From Exophiala sp. HKRS030 (taxonomy: Eukaryota > Ascomycota > Eurotiomycetes > Chaetothyriales > Herpotrichiellaceae): 64,000 nucleotides of DNA. Every line of letters starts with the position of its first letter. The first letter of the stretch is position 1. Shown here piece by piece: positions 33,454 to 44,469 of the stretch. The translations under genes and the position numbers were made by a program. The notes beneath the pieces were generated by a model, which saw only the letters and a program-made list of their open reading frames with translations, had not been told where the DNA came from and did not search any database. The stretch is from the NCBI GenBank assembly GCA_023897205.1, contig JAHWDD010000012.1, positions 434,001 through 498,000 of the forward strand, written 5' to 3'.

Positions 33454-36400
33454 TCATAATTCATCCCTCTTTCTTTCATCATCAGCAGCCACAATATCTT
33501 CTTTTTTTCCAGCAACCTCATCCACTTCCGGCAACTGACGGCTGCTCCTCTTCCCCGCAGCCTCCTTCAACACACTAGCAATCTCCTCGTCGTATTCCGT
33601 CCATTCGGGAACCTGCCTTCTTGCCCTGTCGAGCTTGGGCTCCTTCGTCAGAGGATTGTTACAAAGATCAATTGTCTTGGCCACGCCGAGGCTCTCGTCA
33701 CTACACCACGTCTCGCACCACAGCCACTCTTGGCTGAGACTGTGTATGGGCAGGACGTGCTGCATGTGATTTGGTAGATCCTGGTCCAAGTTACTCAGGC
33801 TGTTCGGGTCCGACGACAGAGCCTGGTACTGTTGTCGTAGCCGATCGCCAGCCGCGAGTTGACGGAATCGTTTCAGATCGACCACATAGAGAGCCGAGAT
33901 GTGATATGGCTTGCCCCGGAGATAGGTCTCCCAGTAACCTTGTTTCCAGAATCGGAACCCTTCCATTTCCGTACGGGAGTCGCACATCGGTGTAAACCCG
34001 TACGGTGCACCTTTGAGGTCAACTTTGTTCAGCTCCATCATGTCAGTGCGAACAATCTGGTCGGCGTCCACAAAGATCACTTTGTCGAGGTCCAGAGGGA
34101 ACAACACGTCCAAGAACAAAATCTTGTATCCCCAGATCTCACGCTGTTTCTCCTTTTGTCCCCGCAGCCAGTGTGGCCATTTGTAAGTAACCATCTCATA
34201 ATCGAAACCATAATGTTCTGCCATGTCCGGTAAGGTCGACTTGAATGATGGAGACAAGAACTGTTCAATGAACCAAAACTTGACTGTATGCTTGGTATGT
34301 TTCATTACGGAGACCATCATGATGTTCAGCATACGTTCGTAGAGATGGCCAGATGCGACTGAAAAGATGTTGATATCGGCATTGTTTGAGGACTTCGTCT
34401 TCAAGCCAAGGGAAGAAAGAGCCGAGGAAGCGAACGAAGCGCCTTTGTTCAAGTAGTCCATTGCTCCACCCGAAGCCTCTAACACATCTTCATCCTCCAT
34501 ACCAGGCTTCCGGGATAGTCGCGGGAATAAGGTTGCCCCTTGGAATGACAACAGTGCGACCGATGTTGTCTCGTCGTCGGGCTGGGCAGCATATCCTTGT
34601 GGGCCTACGCTGTCAATACTGAAGATCTTTGAAGATCTTCCAGGCTTTAATGTGATATGCCAAAAGCCGGGGTTCGCTTTGAATTGGAAATAGCCTAGAT
34701 TTGCCATGATGATGGTGTCCGTAAAGTGAGGCTCTTGTTCGGTGCCAAGCAAGAGTTGTACGCCACGTGGAGGTGGACCAGTCGTTACGTCCCGAGCATG
34801 TCCCTCGATCAAGATATGCTCCAGCTCGTACACTGCGTCAATGTTATCCCCGTCAGCCACGCTGCTCAATTTGATGTTGTCGAGATCGTATGTACACTCT
34901 TTCGGTGCAACAAGCCATGATGGTGGTACGGTCATTCCAAGATTGAAAAGAATGTCTCTGGGTATCCGTTGGAAGGACGCTGTAGGCTCTTGCAGAGACC
35001 CTTCAGAATCGAATGTGGGTTCTGAGCTGACGACCTGACGGTAAAATCGTTTTACTGGAAGCTCGGCCAACCTGTCCTTCGGGTTCAAAAAGATCTTAAC
35101 GCTGACTCCACTGAGATGAGACAGTGTCTTCAATATGGGCACCCATTGCTGTACAACCTCCGAGGCAGGATCAACCACAGCAACAACTTGTATGGTGGGA
35201 TTGTCCCCATTGGATATTTTGAAGGACGTGTGTGTGTCATTCCAAATTTTGAAACGATCCATTCTGATGAGCGGTGCAGACTCTCTGAGACCTTCAGGAA
35301 GATCAGATTTGAGCGACCTTGCCACAAGGGAAGTGACTTTCGCAAGATCCAGGGCGTCACCGAATCGTTCTTCGAGACCCAGACTGGTGATGGCAGTAGT
35401 CACAGGAGCCATCCGTTCTCGGCGCTCGTATTCGAGTAGCGATTCGAAGTCAGTCGCCATAAACGAGTCGTCTACTGGAGCAATGACACGGCCATTCAAC
35501 CACAGACCATTCTGGCCCATCTCAAGCCCTACTTGGTTCAGCAGGCCCCAATAGGAAGCCCAGAATCTGCCAGCTTCTTCCTCTCCTTCCGGTAAAATGG
35601 TGTCTTGTTCCAGAAGGGTTCGTACTTGCTCAACTGTGAGGTCTCGGCCATGTTGTGTGAGTGCGTGCAATCCAGAAGCTACGGAATGGAGTTCCGAGTC
35701 TGGCAATGGATTGTGCAAAATTAAGAGATCGGCTTCAGGATGAGCTTCCCAAAAGTCCAGCGCTTGCTGAAGAAAGGCACGACCAGCAGCTGTACTTAGA
35801 TCAGCGATCACAAAGACATGAGCTCGGTCACTCAAAAGCGTCGCAGCATTGCCGAGGATCCGCGGCAAGGCGGCAAACTCGTTTGCAAAGTCATTTGTCA
35901 GACGGTTGATGTCCACAATCTCAACGTTTTTAGGATCACTTGGAAAGACCAGTTCATTGCGGCGTGCGGCAGCTGAGAAAAGGAGAATCCCCGGTATCCA
36001 CCCTTCTTCTTCTATGGCGCCCTCATAGATAGCTTGTTGCAACAATTGCAGGTCAGAAAAGACTCTCGAGCTGAGTACTTCAAACCAGTTCTCACTGCGT
36101 GGCAAAACAACACCATTGACAACGAAAGGCCGATTTGCACTCCCAAGAGCTAAACGCTTCACATAAGCATCTCGTGCTTTGAGCTTCGCATCTAGGGGCT
36201 CGGCTTGCAAGATCCCTTCATAAGGTGTTACCTCTTTGCCTTCGCGGAGAGATCGGCCCTTGATTGCGGTCGTAAAAGCCTTCTCAGGACTTGCTGGTAG
36301 CTTTTTGCTCGACGCAATCTCAGTAAAGAACGACATTAACGTGCCGAGACCGTATGTATCCAGGATGTGGTATGACAATTTGGAATAGATGTCAGCAACG

Positions 36401-37970
36401 GCGCCGGTACCTGTCGGCACCAAGGCAACCCTGATTGGAACCGATCTTTTGACCAAGTTCTGGAGAGCCGTGGTAACAAGCTCAATGTCTTTGACATCAG
36501 TCATATCAATGGGAACGACCAAATTGTGAATGTCACGAGCGACCTGAGGAAGCTGGCCTGGATAGACGCGTGCAAATAAGGCTCGTAGACTTGAAGGCCA
36601 GCCAGCGTAGCGTTTGTCTTGCTCGAGATCATTCAACCACATCAACACCTTGTTCTCCTCAAGGTCGTCCCGCCAGTCGAACCGCTGGGGAGACTCATTG
36701 GCCTGTGTTTCAGCGATGACCTCGCTCGACATCAGGCTAACGGCCTCAGATGGAGCCAACCCGATCTTCTGCAGATCGCCAATAATACGCCGTTCCCGTC
36801 GCAGATGTTCGAGAAGGGAGTATGCGTTGATATGCCGCGCTTCAATTTGAACGCCATTGATCCAGAAGACATTGTATCCGGAGGGTAAGAATTGCTCACG
36901 GTTGGCCCTGTGCTCTGCGAGGAACTCTTTGCTAGCGTTGGTAGAAGCAAGGACAGAAGAGTATCGAGGAAAATCACAAGTGATCTGAAGCAGTCTTTCC
37001 AAAGGGTCGGGGCTGGAAGCTATAAGACTAGCAGCGTTCACGCTCAGGCTGACAACCTCGGAGCTAGTCAATGGCTTCAAATCTGTCAGGTCGTCATCCT
37101 GAGCTTGCTGTAAAGATATCTGCTCGGGTTTGGATGCTTCGGACTTCTGGGCATCTCGATCATCAATGACAATGTAATCCGTGCGCTTGAGGACCAACTC
37201 TACGCCGTAGCCGCTGACATACAAGGGCTTCCTGGCTGATAGCGTCGAGGGTCGGTACCTCAGTCTATACGTCGACCGCCCTTCACGGGCCGTTTGGCTG
37301 ACGATAGAGTGGAATTGACCGAACAACGGATGGGTGATGTCGGCATAGAGAATAGAATGAGGTCCGTCGACGTCGGACCCCAGAACCCGGTCAAAGGGCA
37401 GTTCTCCTTCTGCTTCTGGCATAGACACGGGTTGTTGGGCACGATCGAGTGCAGGCGAGCAGTATTGCTGGCCATCTAGATAAACCCATACCGGACAGGC
37501 GGCGTCCTGCGCAGCCATCAGATGTGGTTGGACCGAATGATTGTAGTATTGGAAATGGGCCTCGACCCGCGGAGCCGCAGCATGGAGGGCCAGTGCGAAT
37601 TTGAAGGAGGATAGAGATTCAGGGTTGGAAAGGTGACCATCTTGTTGCAACACTTCTATAAACTTATTGTACAGCTCTTTCTCCGTTTGTAAATCGACAA
37701 ATGCGCCATCCGCTATGCGATCGAGGAGGGGAAAGTATGAGGAGGAATTCTCGAGAGCTGCTGTCTCCCTGGGAAGTATGTAAGCATCTCATCACACAAT
37801 GCAAAGGGATGATCGGGGCCATACAGCAGCTCAACCAGGTACGGCGCGGCAGAAAAGGATGTCTCGAGAGCGACATTGATAGAGGGCGATGCCCCTGTCA
37901 GTGGCGTGAACAAAGCCGCACATAGCAGTCCCCCTGCAACACTGTTTTGTAAAAGACGTGGGAGTTGCAT
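33454..37970 (-). CDS. UDP-glucose:glycoprotein glucosyltransferase (UGGT)
   Basis: ER folding sensor that re-glucosylates N-glycans of misfolded glycoproteins so they re-enter the calnexin cycle. 1,486 residues; exons (minus) 37970-37825 and 37768-33454. The 56-nt intron (GTATGG..CCCAG) splits a leucine codon and restores the family segment VELLETAALENSSSYFPLLD. The N-terminus is a signal peptide (MQLPRLLQ ... LTGA). The long thioredoxin-like folding-sensor region follows. The GT24 catalytic domain occupies roughly the last 290 residues: FSVASGHLYERMLNIMMVS, FWFIEQFLSPSFK, the DxD-bearing KVIFVDADQIVR, and SALYVVDLKRFR. The protein ends KRDEL, an ER-retrieval signal. It is complete, and divergent from the mitochondrial-type gene 490 bp away. 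Confidence 0.95.
37769..37824 (-). other. Spliceosomal intron in UGGT gene
   Basis: GTATGG donor, CTTACAT near the acceptor, TTCCCAG acceptor. Without removal the signal-peptide exon is out of frame with the body of the enzyme. Confidence 0.87.
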
Positions 37971-38460
37971 TGTGACAAGGCTCACTCGTCAAGGGGAGGA
38001 TGGGAGAAAAGTAGCCACAACTTAGAATGCAGAAAACATCATCTCATGACGCCGGTCAAGTCACGTATGGCAGACAGGCGAACGAAACCACACTGGTAGT
38101 ATCCGACGAGTGTAAGGAAGGAGAAAGAGTGGCAGAAAAGAGCGTCGAGAATGACATGGACGAAAAAGGCCAGGGTGTGCCACATGTTATATTTACAATG
38201 CTCGCGCTGTCTCCGTCTCCGCATCAGCCTCGTCAGCCTCGTCGTCGCTCCGCATACGATTTTACGGAGAGTATTCGAAATAAACTTATTCATTCCTTTC
38301 AAACTGGCACCAAGTACCGCATCCTGTCCTGCTCCAGACAAATGTCAGTGATACTTGCTATGTGTACTGTTCCTTACCGCCTTATGGATGTTCTCCTCTT
38401 CACAGACCTCCTGTCTGAACCTCCTCGAGAGCTGCCCTTCGATGCGCATGTGTTCTCCTC
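37971..38460. promoter_or_regulatory. Divergent promoter region, UGGT / unknown mitochondrial-type gene
   Basis: 490 bp between opposed ATG codons, containing both promoters. No clear unfolded-protein-response element could be picked out by eye. Confidence 0.5.
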
Positions 38461-39615
38461 ATGTCCATAATTCTCCACCGGTCCCTTCGCCAGAGTCTAC
38501 CTCTTCTACCTCTTTCTCGCGGTCATCATGTCTCGACGGCGTTCCTCCGCCATGCCTCCACGATGCGTCGTACTGTAAAGAGACGGATTTCTCCTTATGG
38601 AATTGAAGCGCAACTTCCCTTCATTTTCCAAGAAAAGCGGTCGTTCCTCGATATCAACCGACGACCTCACAACAACCTGGGACCCAAACACACCCCGACC
38701 CTTGACAGCCTGCGGCCCCCCAATTTTGAATACGTCCAGAAGCCAACAACGGATGGTAGTGGTCTCTTGGCGGACATTGGCTACGCTTTCCGATGGGTGA
38801 GTGCCTACCGACGCTTCTGGGTGGCCTGTGAATCAAAGGCACGCTCCAACCAGGCGGAAAAGGAAGAGGTTCTGAAACGTCTGAGATGGACGAAACGTAC
38901 GGACTTGGCCATCTACGCCATGAGCGCCGGTCTCGGCGGCGTCCCCGACATGACACGACGCGAGTTCCAACTGTGTACAAGGACCCATCACCACTGGTGG
39001 CGTCGCCCCCTTGGGCTGCAACTGAGGGACCTCAGGAGTATACTGAAGGGTTATGACACCTACAAGGCCGAGTTCTGGAGCAACGCCCACCACGCCGAGA
39101 GATCTCCGTCACCTCTGCGAAACCTGTACAGGAGCAACGTCATGAGAAGTTGCGTGACACCCAGAGGCAGGCGGCTGTTCCTCCCCTTCATCTTGGCACA
39201 ATATGCCAAAGCATTCTCATTTTCGTGGCCGTGGACGTACGTGGCGTATCAATACGTCTTCAGCCATGGCCAGGGGCAACGCTACTATGAGATCCTCGCT
39301 GACACCGTCCTCATCCTGCGTGAAGGAGGGTTCAAGAAGCTGTCGGCGGAAGACGTCGCCGACTATTGCCTGCGATCCGGGTCGCCGAACTTTCTCGAGT
39401 ACGTTCGGGAAGCCGTCGAGATGGATGCCAACCCTGTCACGGAGAGCATGAGAAAGTTCATGGTTCCGATTCTCGAGGAGCACGCCAGGGCCTTGTTGGA
39501 GTGCGACTGGCAGAGAATCCCTCTTCACTTGCGCTGGAAGGTTGAGGAGCATGTCGCTGAAGATGGCCCCAAATCTCCAGAGTGTATGATACGACAAGTT
39601 TGGTCGGGACCTTGA
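38461..39615 (+). CDS. Probable mitochondrial protein of unknown function
   Basis: 384 residues, one exon, not recognised. The first 36 residues (MSIILHRSLRQSLPLLPLSR and HHVSTAFLRHASTMRR) hold many arginines and serines, no acidic residue, and could form an amphipathic helix, a classical mitochondrial presequence. The body is basic and helical with many tryptophans (RWVSAYRRFWVACESKARS, HHHWWRRPLGLQLRDL, SFSWPWTYVAYQYVF). A helical C-terminus (SAEDVADYCLRSGSPNFLEY, RKFMVPILEEHARALLE) has a faint look of LETM1 ribosome-binding domains, too weak to use. Composition and codon use match its neighbours, so I consider it a real gene. Mitochondrial location is inference from the N-terminus. Confidence 0.7.
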   Translation: MSIILHRSLRQSLPLLPLSRGHHVSTAFLRHASTMRRTVKRRISPYGIEAQLPFIFQEKRSFLDINRRPHNNLGPKHTPTLDSLRPPNFEYVQKPTTDGSGLLADIGYAFRWVSAYRRFWVACESKARSNQAEKEEVLKRLRWTKRTDLAIYAMSAGLGGVPDMTRREFQLCTRTHHHWWRRPLGLQLRDLRSILKGYDTYKAEFWSNAHHAERSPSPLRNLYRSNVMRSCVTPRGRRLFLPFILAQYAKAFSFSWPWTYVAYQYVFSHGQGQRYYEILADTVLILREGGFKKLSAEDVADYCLRSGSPNFLEYVREAVEMDANPVTESMRKFMVPILEEHARALLECDWQRIPLHLRWKVEEHVAEDGPKSPECMIRQVWSGP

Positions 39616-40323
39616 ACACGTCGTTTCCACCCATCACCATCATCTGGAAATCCCTCACCACTCATACGAGAATACTAACGATGGGCGACGCAATTTCCCA
39701 GCTGGTACGGAGTATGACGGTCATGAAAATCGCACTACAGGACGTGCTCGAAAGGCGGCCTGGCATTCGGTCTCTTGATCATAGCTTTGGTTTTGGAATA
39801 CCATCAAACGAAATCAATGACCGGCAGATGTCTGCTTCACGAGATATATTCTCACCATACAGAGATATCAATCCTACAACTCTACAACGGAATCATTGGG
39901 CGTCGAGACGGGGGACAGTTCACCGGGCTGCTTGTATTCCAGGCCAGCGGTCTGTCTACTATATTTATGAAGGGCATGCTCTATACGGGTGTCTAAATAG
40001 TCACCCAATTAATGCTAGATGCCGGCCCAAGATCTTATGACTGAGCACTGGCTCATGAGCTGATATGCGAAAAGCACTGTACCACTAACAAATAGATCAA
40101 TTCTGTACCAAAATTTCCATCACCATCACATGAGCGTAGAGGAATGAGCCAAGGCCAAGCCTACACACCACGGTAGTGATGTATAAAAGGAAGCACGCTT
40201 CGTTCAGAGGAATGTTGGTTAAAAGAGGGTGGCAGGTGGTGTAATGAATAGGTGTTCCGAAGCTACCTTTTTCCATGGTTCCCACATACCAGGATATACT
40301 CAATTCTACTAGACTCGTTCGTT
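39616..40323. other. Convergent intergenic region
   Basis: 3' flanks of the mitochondrial-type gene and the zinc-finger/Myb gene. One TACGGAGTA copy (39706). No gene recognised. Confidence 0.45.
39706..39714. repeat. TACGGAGTA motif, single copy
   Basis: Exact 9-mer, about 90 bp past a stop codon, so possibly within a 3' UTR. Confidence 0.7.
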
Positions 40324-43300
40324 TCAGCTGTCGCTCTCGCTTGAACTCATACTCCACCGATTTCGCCTCTTCAAAGGCGCTCCATTTTGAAACCCATTTC
40401 TCTTCGTGGGTTGAAGCTTGAGTTTCTGATTACTTCGTACCCGTTGTGCAGATTCCTCGATACTATTCATGAAGTCGTTCCCGTCATCTCGGTCGTCATC
40501 CGAGACTCCACTCTCGTCGTCCTCTGCTTCATCGTCGTTTTCTCCACTGGCATAAGGTGGATCAGATTGCTCGTCTGAGTCGGCCTCTTCCTCGTCCTCT
40601 TCCTTCCCAGAAAGATCGGAGTCAGATTGGGACTCATCGTCTTCGGCTTCGCCATCAGAATCGTCATCATCATCGTCTTTAACCGTCATCTCAGACAGCG
40701 GCGATCGAACAGATAATTTCTGCCGCTGAATAGGAATGTTCGGAGATGGTGCATCCTGGCTTAGAAGGTGTCTTCTACTTTCTGGAAAAAGCGGTCTGAC
40801 GACCGATGTATTGGCCTGTGTGAGTCCGAACAGTTGCGTAGGTCGAAGTGTTTCGTTGGGTGTCTGCGCTTGTAATGGATTGTGACTTTGACGGGACGAT
40901 GCCCCTATTGAAGACCGATCGTCATCTTCTGCTGCATCTGACACATCCTCTTCTCCCTCTTCATCAATAGGTGGCGATGGAGTTCTCTCATTTCGCGAAT
41001 CCGCTTCGTCCTCGTCGTCGTCGTCCTCTGTTTCCACGACTAGCTCTCGAGATAATCTGGGACGACTGGCCGAACCACTCGGTTGACCTTTCAGTCGACG
41101 CGCCATTTTCGACGGGGTAAGTATTCTGCTAGATCCAGGTGTCTTCTCGAGTCCGCCAACCTTGATCCATCGTCCTTGCCTCTTTGTGCTGTGAAGTACT
41201 CGGTAGTGATTGGAACATTGTAGCGCACTCCTCGTCTCGACTTTCTCACTGACTTTATTCCAGGGTACGCGCCAATCCTCTGCCTGCGATGCCAAGCCAT
41301 TCGTTCTTCTCACCTCATCCAGTGCTTTAGTGAACTTCTCTTCTTCTTCAGTAGTCCACTTCCCTGACTCGTTGTGTTTGTGCTGTAATTTGTGACGCCA
41401 TCGTTGAGCCACGGCATCGGTCGTTCTCATCAAGCGTTGCGCAATCTCACTCCATCTTGGACCAAGTTCTTTGTGAAGCCGAATCAAGTCTCTGTCATCA
41501 TCTGCCGTCCAGTTCTTGGATCCCTCCAGATTCTGGAAATTGCGCTCACGATATCGCGTCATTGACCGCCTGTTGCGATACGGGAGTACCTCATAGTATT
41601 CATTCAAGAAGGCCCTCTTACTAATAAAATGCCAGTCCCACCTGTCTCCCTTTCGACGCTTCAGTGTATCTGTCATCATATCGTTGAATTGTTCGATGCT
41701 GATATCGTGGTCTGAGCAGAAAGTATCTCGCCAGTCTTGAAGTTTCTGCACTTCGGCTTCGCTGAAATGACCTGTCAGACCTTCAACGCCATTACCCCTG
41801 TCGTGACCGCTCTCTTTTTCGTGCTTTGACAGAAGCCTCATGCTCCAGAACTGTTCCGTACAGTCTCCACAGTGATACAAATGTGAATGGATATTAGGAG
41901 CTTTCAGGTGGAGCTTCAGTGAAGCTTCTGACTTGAAGCCTTTATGACATCTTTGACACTCTATCGTGCGGTGGGCTCTCGGTTTTGGTTGCTTGGCCGA
42001 CATCTTCTTCGATTCGTTAGTAGAGGCACCACCGGCGTGCGATTCATCAGACTCTGAGGTCGAGTCTTCGTCCTGTGACCTTGCGCGTTTTATTGGTCGG
42101 CTACCTGACAACGTTCTTCTGGCAAAAGAGGTGGCGAAATTCGCCGGTTCGGAATCAGACTCGTCAGCCTCGGCTTGCTGCTTGTGGGGAGAGACATAGT
42201 TTAGACCAGGCTCTGCACGATTCTTACCCTTTGGCATCGTGTATGTAGCATCGCGTATCCTCTTGAGTCCGAAAGATTCAAGTCCATTCTGCTGAGGATT
42301 TTCATTGGGCTGTTTACTCTTGAAAGCCTTGCTCTTGGAGTATGTCTTAGAGCTGCCAGAAGGAATAACGACCTCAACACGTCTGGCAGTAGATGGCGCT
42401 GGAGATCCCGAGGCTGAAACAGATGGTCTTGATCCGGAACCTGCGTTTGATCTCTGGGCCCAACTGTCGATGGTACTCTGTCGTGTCCGAAGCGTGGGGA
42501 CAATTCTGTCTGTGATCTGCTGAGCTGGTTGGGACGTGGAATTCACAGCAGCCCAAGTGCACGGCATTGTTTCATGCGGTTGTTGTGCAGACGTTGGCGT
42601 AGTGTTTTGTGCCTGATTTCTCCGTTTCATTTTCTTTCTTGTTGGTCGATTTGGAGAGTCTGAAGGTGTTTCAGCATCCCTCTTTCGCTTTAAACCTGGT
42701 TCAGGGACAGGAGTCTTGTCTGAAGACGCCTCTTCAACCATATCCGACACACTTGACTCTACAGAAGATTCAGACTTGGAGTCTGCTTCTGGTTCAACGG
42801 AGTCTTCGCCGCTACCGACTTCAACCTCTTCACCCTCTTGAGTGGCAATTGATTGTGCATCAAGCTGAGCTTGCAGCGATTGTTCCACTGCGCGGATCAT
42901 GTCATGATGAGATTCTACCTCATGCTCGTCATTGATCTGCGCATTGTCCTCCTCGACATCGTTGCCATTTTCCGATCCAAGTGAGTCTTGGGAACTCTCT
43001 CGGGGAGTTTTGTATTCTGGCGATTTTTCGTCGTGTGGCTCTTCGACATAATCTGCAGCCACAGATGTCTGTAAAGAGGCTGCGACATGTGCAGGAGGGC
43101 TTCCATTCGCTCGTTGATGCGCGTCCGCGGATACAACATCGTTCTTGCCATGACTCGCTATGTGTCTTTGAAGAGTGTCCTTCCTGCTCAAGGTTTTGCC
43201 GCAAATCGTGCAAGTGAAAGCGGAAGCATGAATCGCACCATGACGTTTCGCCGACTTTTTATTAGTAAACGTGCTCTCGCAATTGTGGCTTTCTGCATAA

Positions 43301-44007
43301 GGACATAGCCATCGCCCATTCATTTTCAGCGGCTCGGGGCCCGCTTGCGACGCAGGGACGAGAGCGACGTTGTCCTGGCCAGGCGGAGCTTCTTGACTCT
43401 CGACAGACGGAGCACGCCTGGCATCTATCACAGGCAATGGCGGATTGTCCTCGTCCTCGTCGTCGCGGAGAGGCTCATCCAGTTCGTCGCGTTCACAACC
43501 AGCGCCGTCCTCAGCCTCTGCCTTGGCCTCTGCATCTGCTGAAGTCGTGTCCAGGGAATCGATACCACTTTCCAATGCTCCGCCACCGTCGCCATCGTCA
43601 CCAACTTGAGAGGATGCGTAGACATCAAATGCCTCTGGCTCTCTTTCTCTCAATTGTCGTATCTCCTCTTCGTTCGGAACATGTTGGCTCGATCTCCTCA
43701 CTTCGCCGTCCCCGGAAAAGGAGCTGCGCCCTTTTTTCTTCTTTTTCTTCTTCTTCTGCTTTTGAGGCTTTCTTCTCGGAGGCATCGCGTCCCCTGCGCC
43801 TACAGGCATGATTGTCTCATCTTCGTTCTCGTCGGAGGATGTTGGGTCCGGGTCTCGGTCGTCAGGAATGTCGGAGAGATCTGTCTCTGCACGTGCATAA
43901 GTTTTCCACCCAAAAAGACCACTGGCCGGTACTATCTTCGGGTACTTACGTTCAGGGTCTTCTTCCTTTGGTTGAGCGCTGGATTCCTGACTCTGCTCGT
44001 TACCCAT
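40324..44007 (-). CDS. Large C2H2 zinc-finger / Myb (Reb1/TTF-I-like) DNA-binding protein
   Basis: Nuclear DNA-binding protein of 1,227 residues, one exon. A lysine tract near 80-92 is a probable nuclear signal. Two C2H2 fingers sit at about 230-285 (CPYAESHNCESTF ... HGAIH, and CTICGKTLSRKDTLQRHIASH). A second pair lies near 680-735 (CQRCHKGFKSEASLKLHLK, CGDCTEQFWSMRLLSKHEK). A Myb block follows at about 775-940: LPYRNRRSMTRYRERNF, KNWTADDDRDLIRLHKELG with RWSEIAQRL and AVAQRWRHKLQ, then GKWTTEEEEKFTKALDEV and ALQCSNHYRVL. The order of a dwarf RN-RS repeat followed by two W-containing repeats recalls yeast Reb1 and mammalian TTF-I, which terminate RNA polymerase I and position nucleosomes. 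Fingers plus this Myb block are unusual to my knowledge. The C-terminal 240 residues are highly acidic. It starts MGNEQSQE. Target unknown. Confidence 0.85.
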   Translation of the reverse strand: MGNEQSQESSAQPKEEDPERKYPKIVPASGLFGWKTYARAETDLSDIPDDRDPDPTSSDENEDETIMPVGAGDAMPPRRKPQKQKKKKKKKKGRSSFSGDGEVRRSSQHVPNEEEIRQLREREPEAFDVYASSQVGDDGDGGGALESGIDSLDTTSADAEAKAEAEDGAGCERDELDEPLRDDEDEDNPPLPVIDARRAPSVESQEAPPGQDNVALVPASQAGPEPLKMNGRWLCPYAESHNCESTFTNKKSAKRHGAIHASAFTCTICGKTLSRKDTLQRHIASHGKNDVVSADAHQRANGSPPAHVAASLQTSVAADYVEEPHDEKSPEYKTPRESSQDSLGSENGNDVEEDNAQINDEHEVESHHDMIRAVEQSLQAQLDAQSIATQEGEEVEVGSGEDSVEPEADSKSESSVESSVSDMVEEASSDKTPVPEPGLKRKRDAETPSDSPNRPTRKKMKRRNQAQNTTPTSAQQPHETMPCTWAAVNSTSQPAQQITDRIVPTLRTRQSTIDSWAQRSNAGSGSRPSVSASGSPAPSTARRVEVVIPSGSSKTYSKSKAFKSKQPNENPQQNGLESFGLKRIRDATYTMPKGKNRAEPGLNYVSPHKQQAEADESDSEPANFATSFARRTLSGSRPIKRARSQDEDSTSESDESHAGGASTNESKKMSAKQPKPRAHRTIECQRCHKGFKSEASLKLHLKAPNIHSHLYHCGDCTEQFWSMRLLSKHEKESGHDRGNGVEGLTGHFSEAEVQKLQDWRDTFCSDHDISIEQFNDMMTDTLKRRKGDRWDWHFISKRAFLNEYYEVLPYRNRRSMTRYRERNFQNLEGSKNWTADDDRDLIRLHKELGPRWSEIAQRLMRTTDAVAQRWRHKLQHKHNESGKWTTEEEEKFTKALDEVRRTNGLASQAEDWRVPWNKVSEKVETRSALQCSNHYRVLHSTKRQGRWIKVGGLEKTPGSSRILTPSKMARRLKGQPSGSASRPRLSRELVVETEDDDDEDEADSRNERTPSPPIDEEGEEDVSDAAEDDDRSSIGASSRQSHNPLQAQTPNETLRPTQLFGLTQANTSVVRPLFPESRRHLLSQDAPSPNIPIQRQKLSVRSPLSEMTVKDDDDDDSDGEAEDDESQSDSDLSGKEEDEEEADSDEQSDPPYASGENDDEAEDDESGVSDDDRDDGNDFMNSIEESAQRVRSNQKLKLQPTKRNGFQNGAPLKRRNRWSMSSSESDS

Positions 44008-44469
44008 GGCTACGGCGTGGGATCGACTTTCGGAATTATATCATGTTTGGTGTCTTTTTGCGGGGAAAGCGCGGTCGAGACTTGGTCGCAAAGGATGCGC
44101 GACAGTGGCAACGACAGCCAACAGCGGCAGGCATGAAACAACGTGAACGAGTCCCTCTAGCAGTTGTATATGCGGGCGCATGCGTCTTGTAGGTGAAGAC
44201 CCGCGGCGGTGACTAGCGCGAATGGTTGGTGGAGAAATGTAATTTAATAGCTTTGGGTATTGCCAGGAACCCAGTTCCTGAGGATGGAGTACTGATGAAT
44301 GTCACGTCTTCAGCCTTGTCCGTCTCGCCTGTTTTCTAGTGTAGACAAGGCTGCCTCAGATACGCTACTGCGACTCCGCACGAGTATCTGGTATTTCGCC
44401 TACACTACCCTGAAGAAATTCGTTGCGAATAAACCTCACTGAGACCGCGAAAGAAAAGGCCAAACGAAC
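44008..44469. promoter_or_regulatory. Divergent promoter region, zinc-finger/Myb gene / VMA12
   Basis: 462 bp between opposed ATG codons. No distinctive binding site recognised. Confidence 0.5.
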
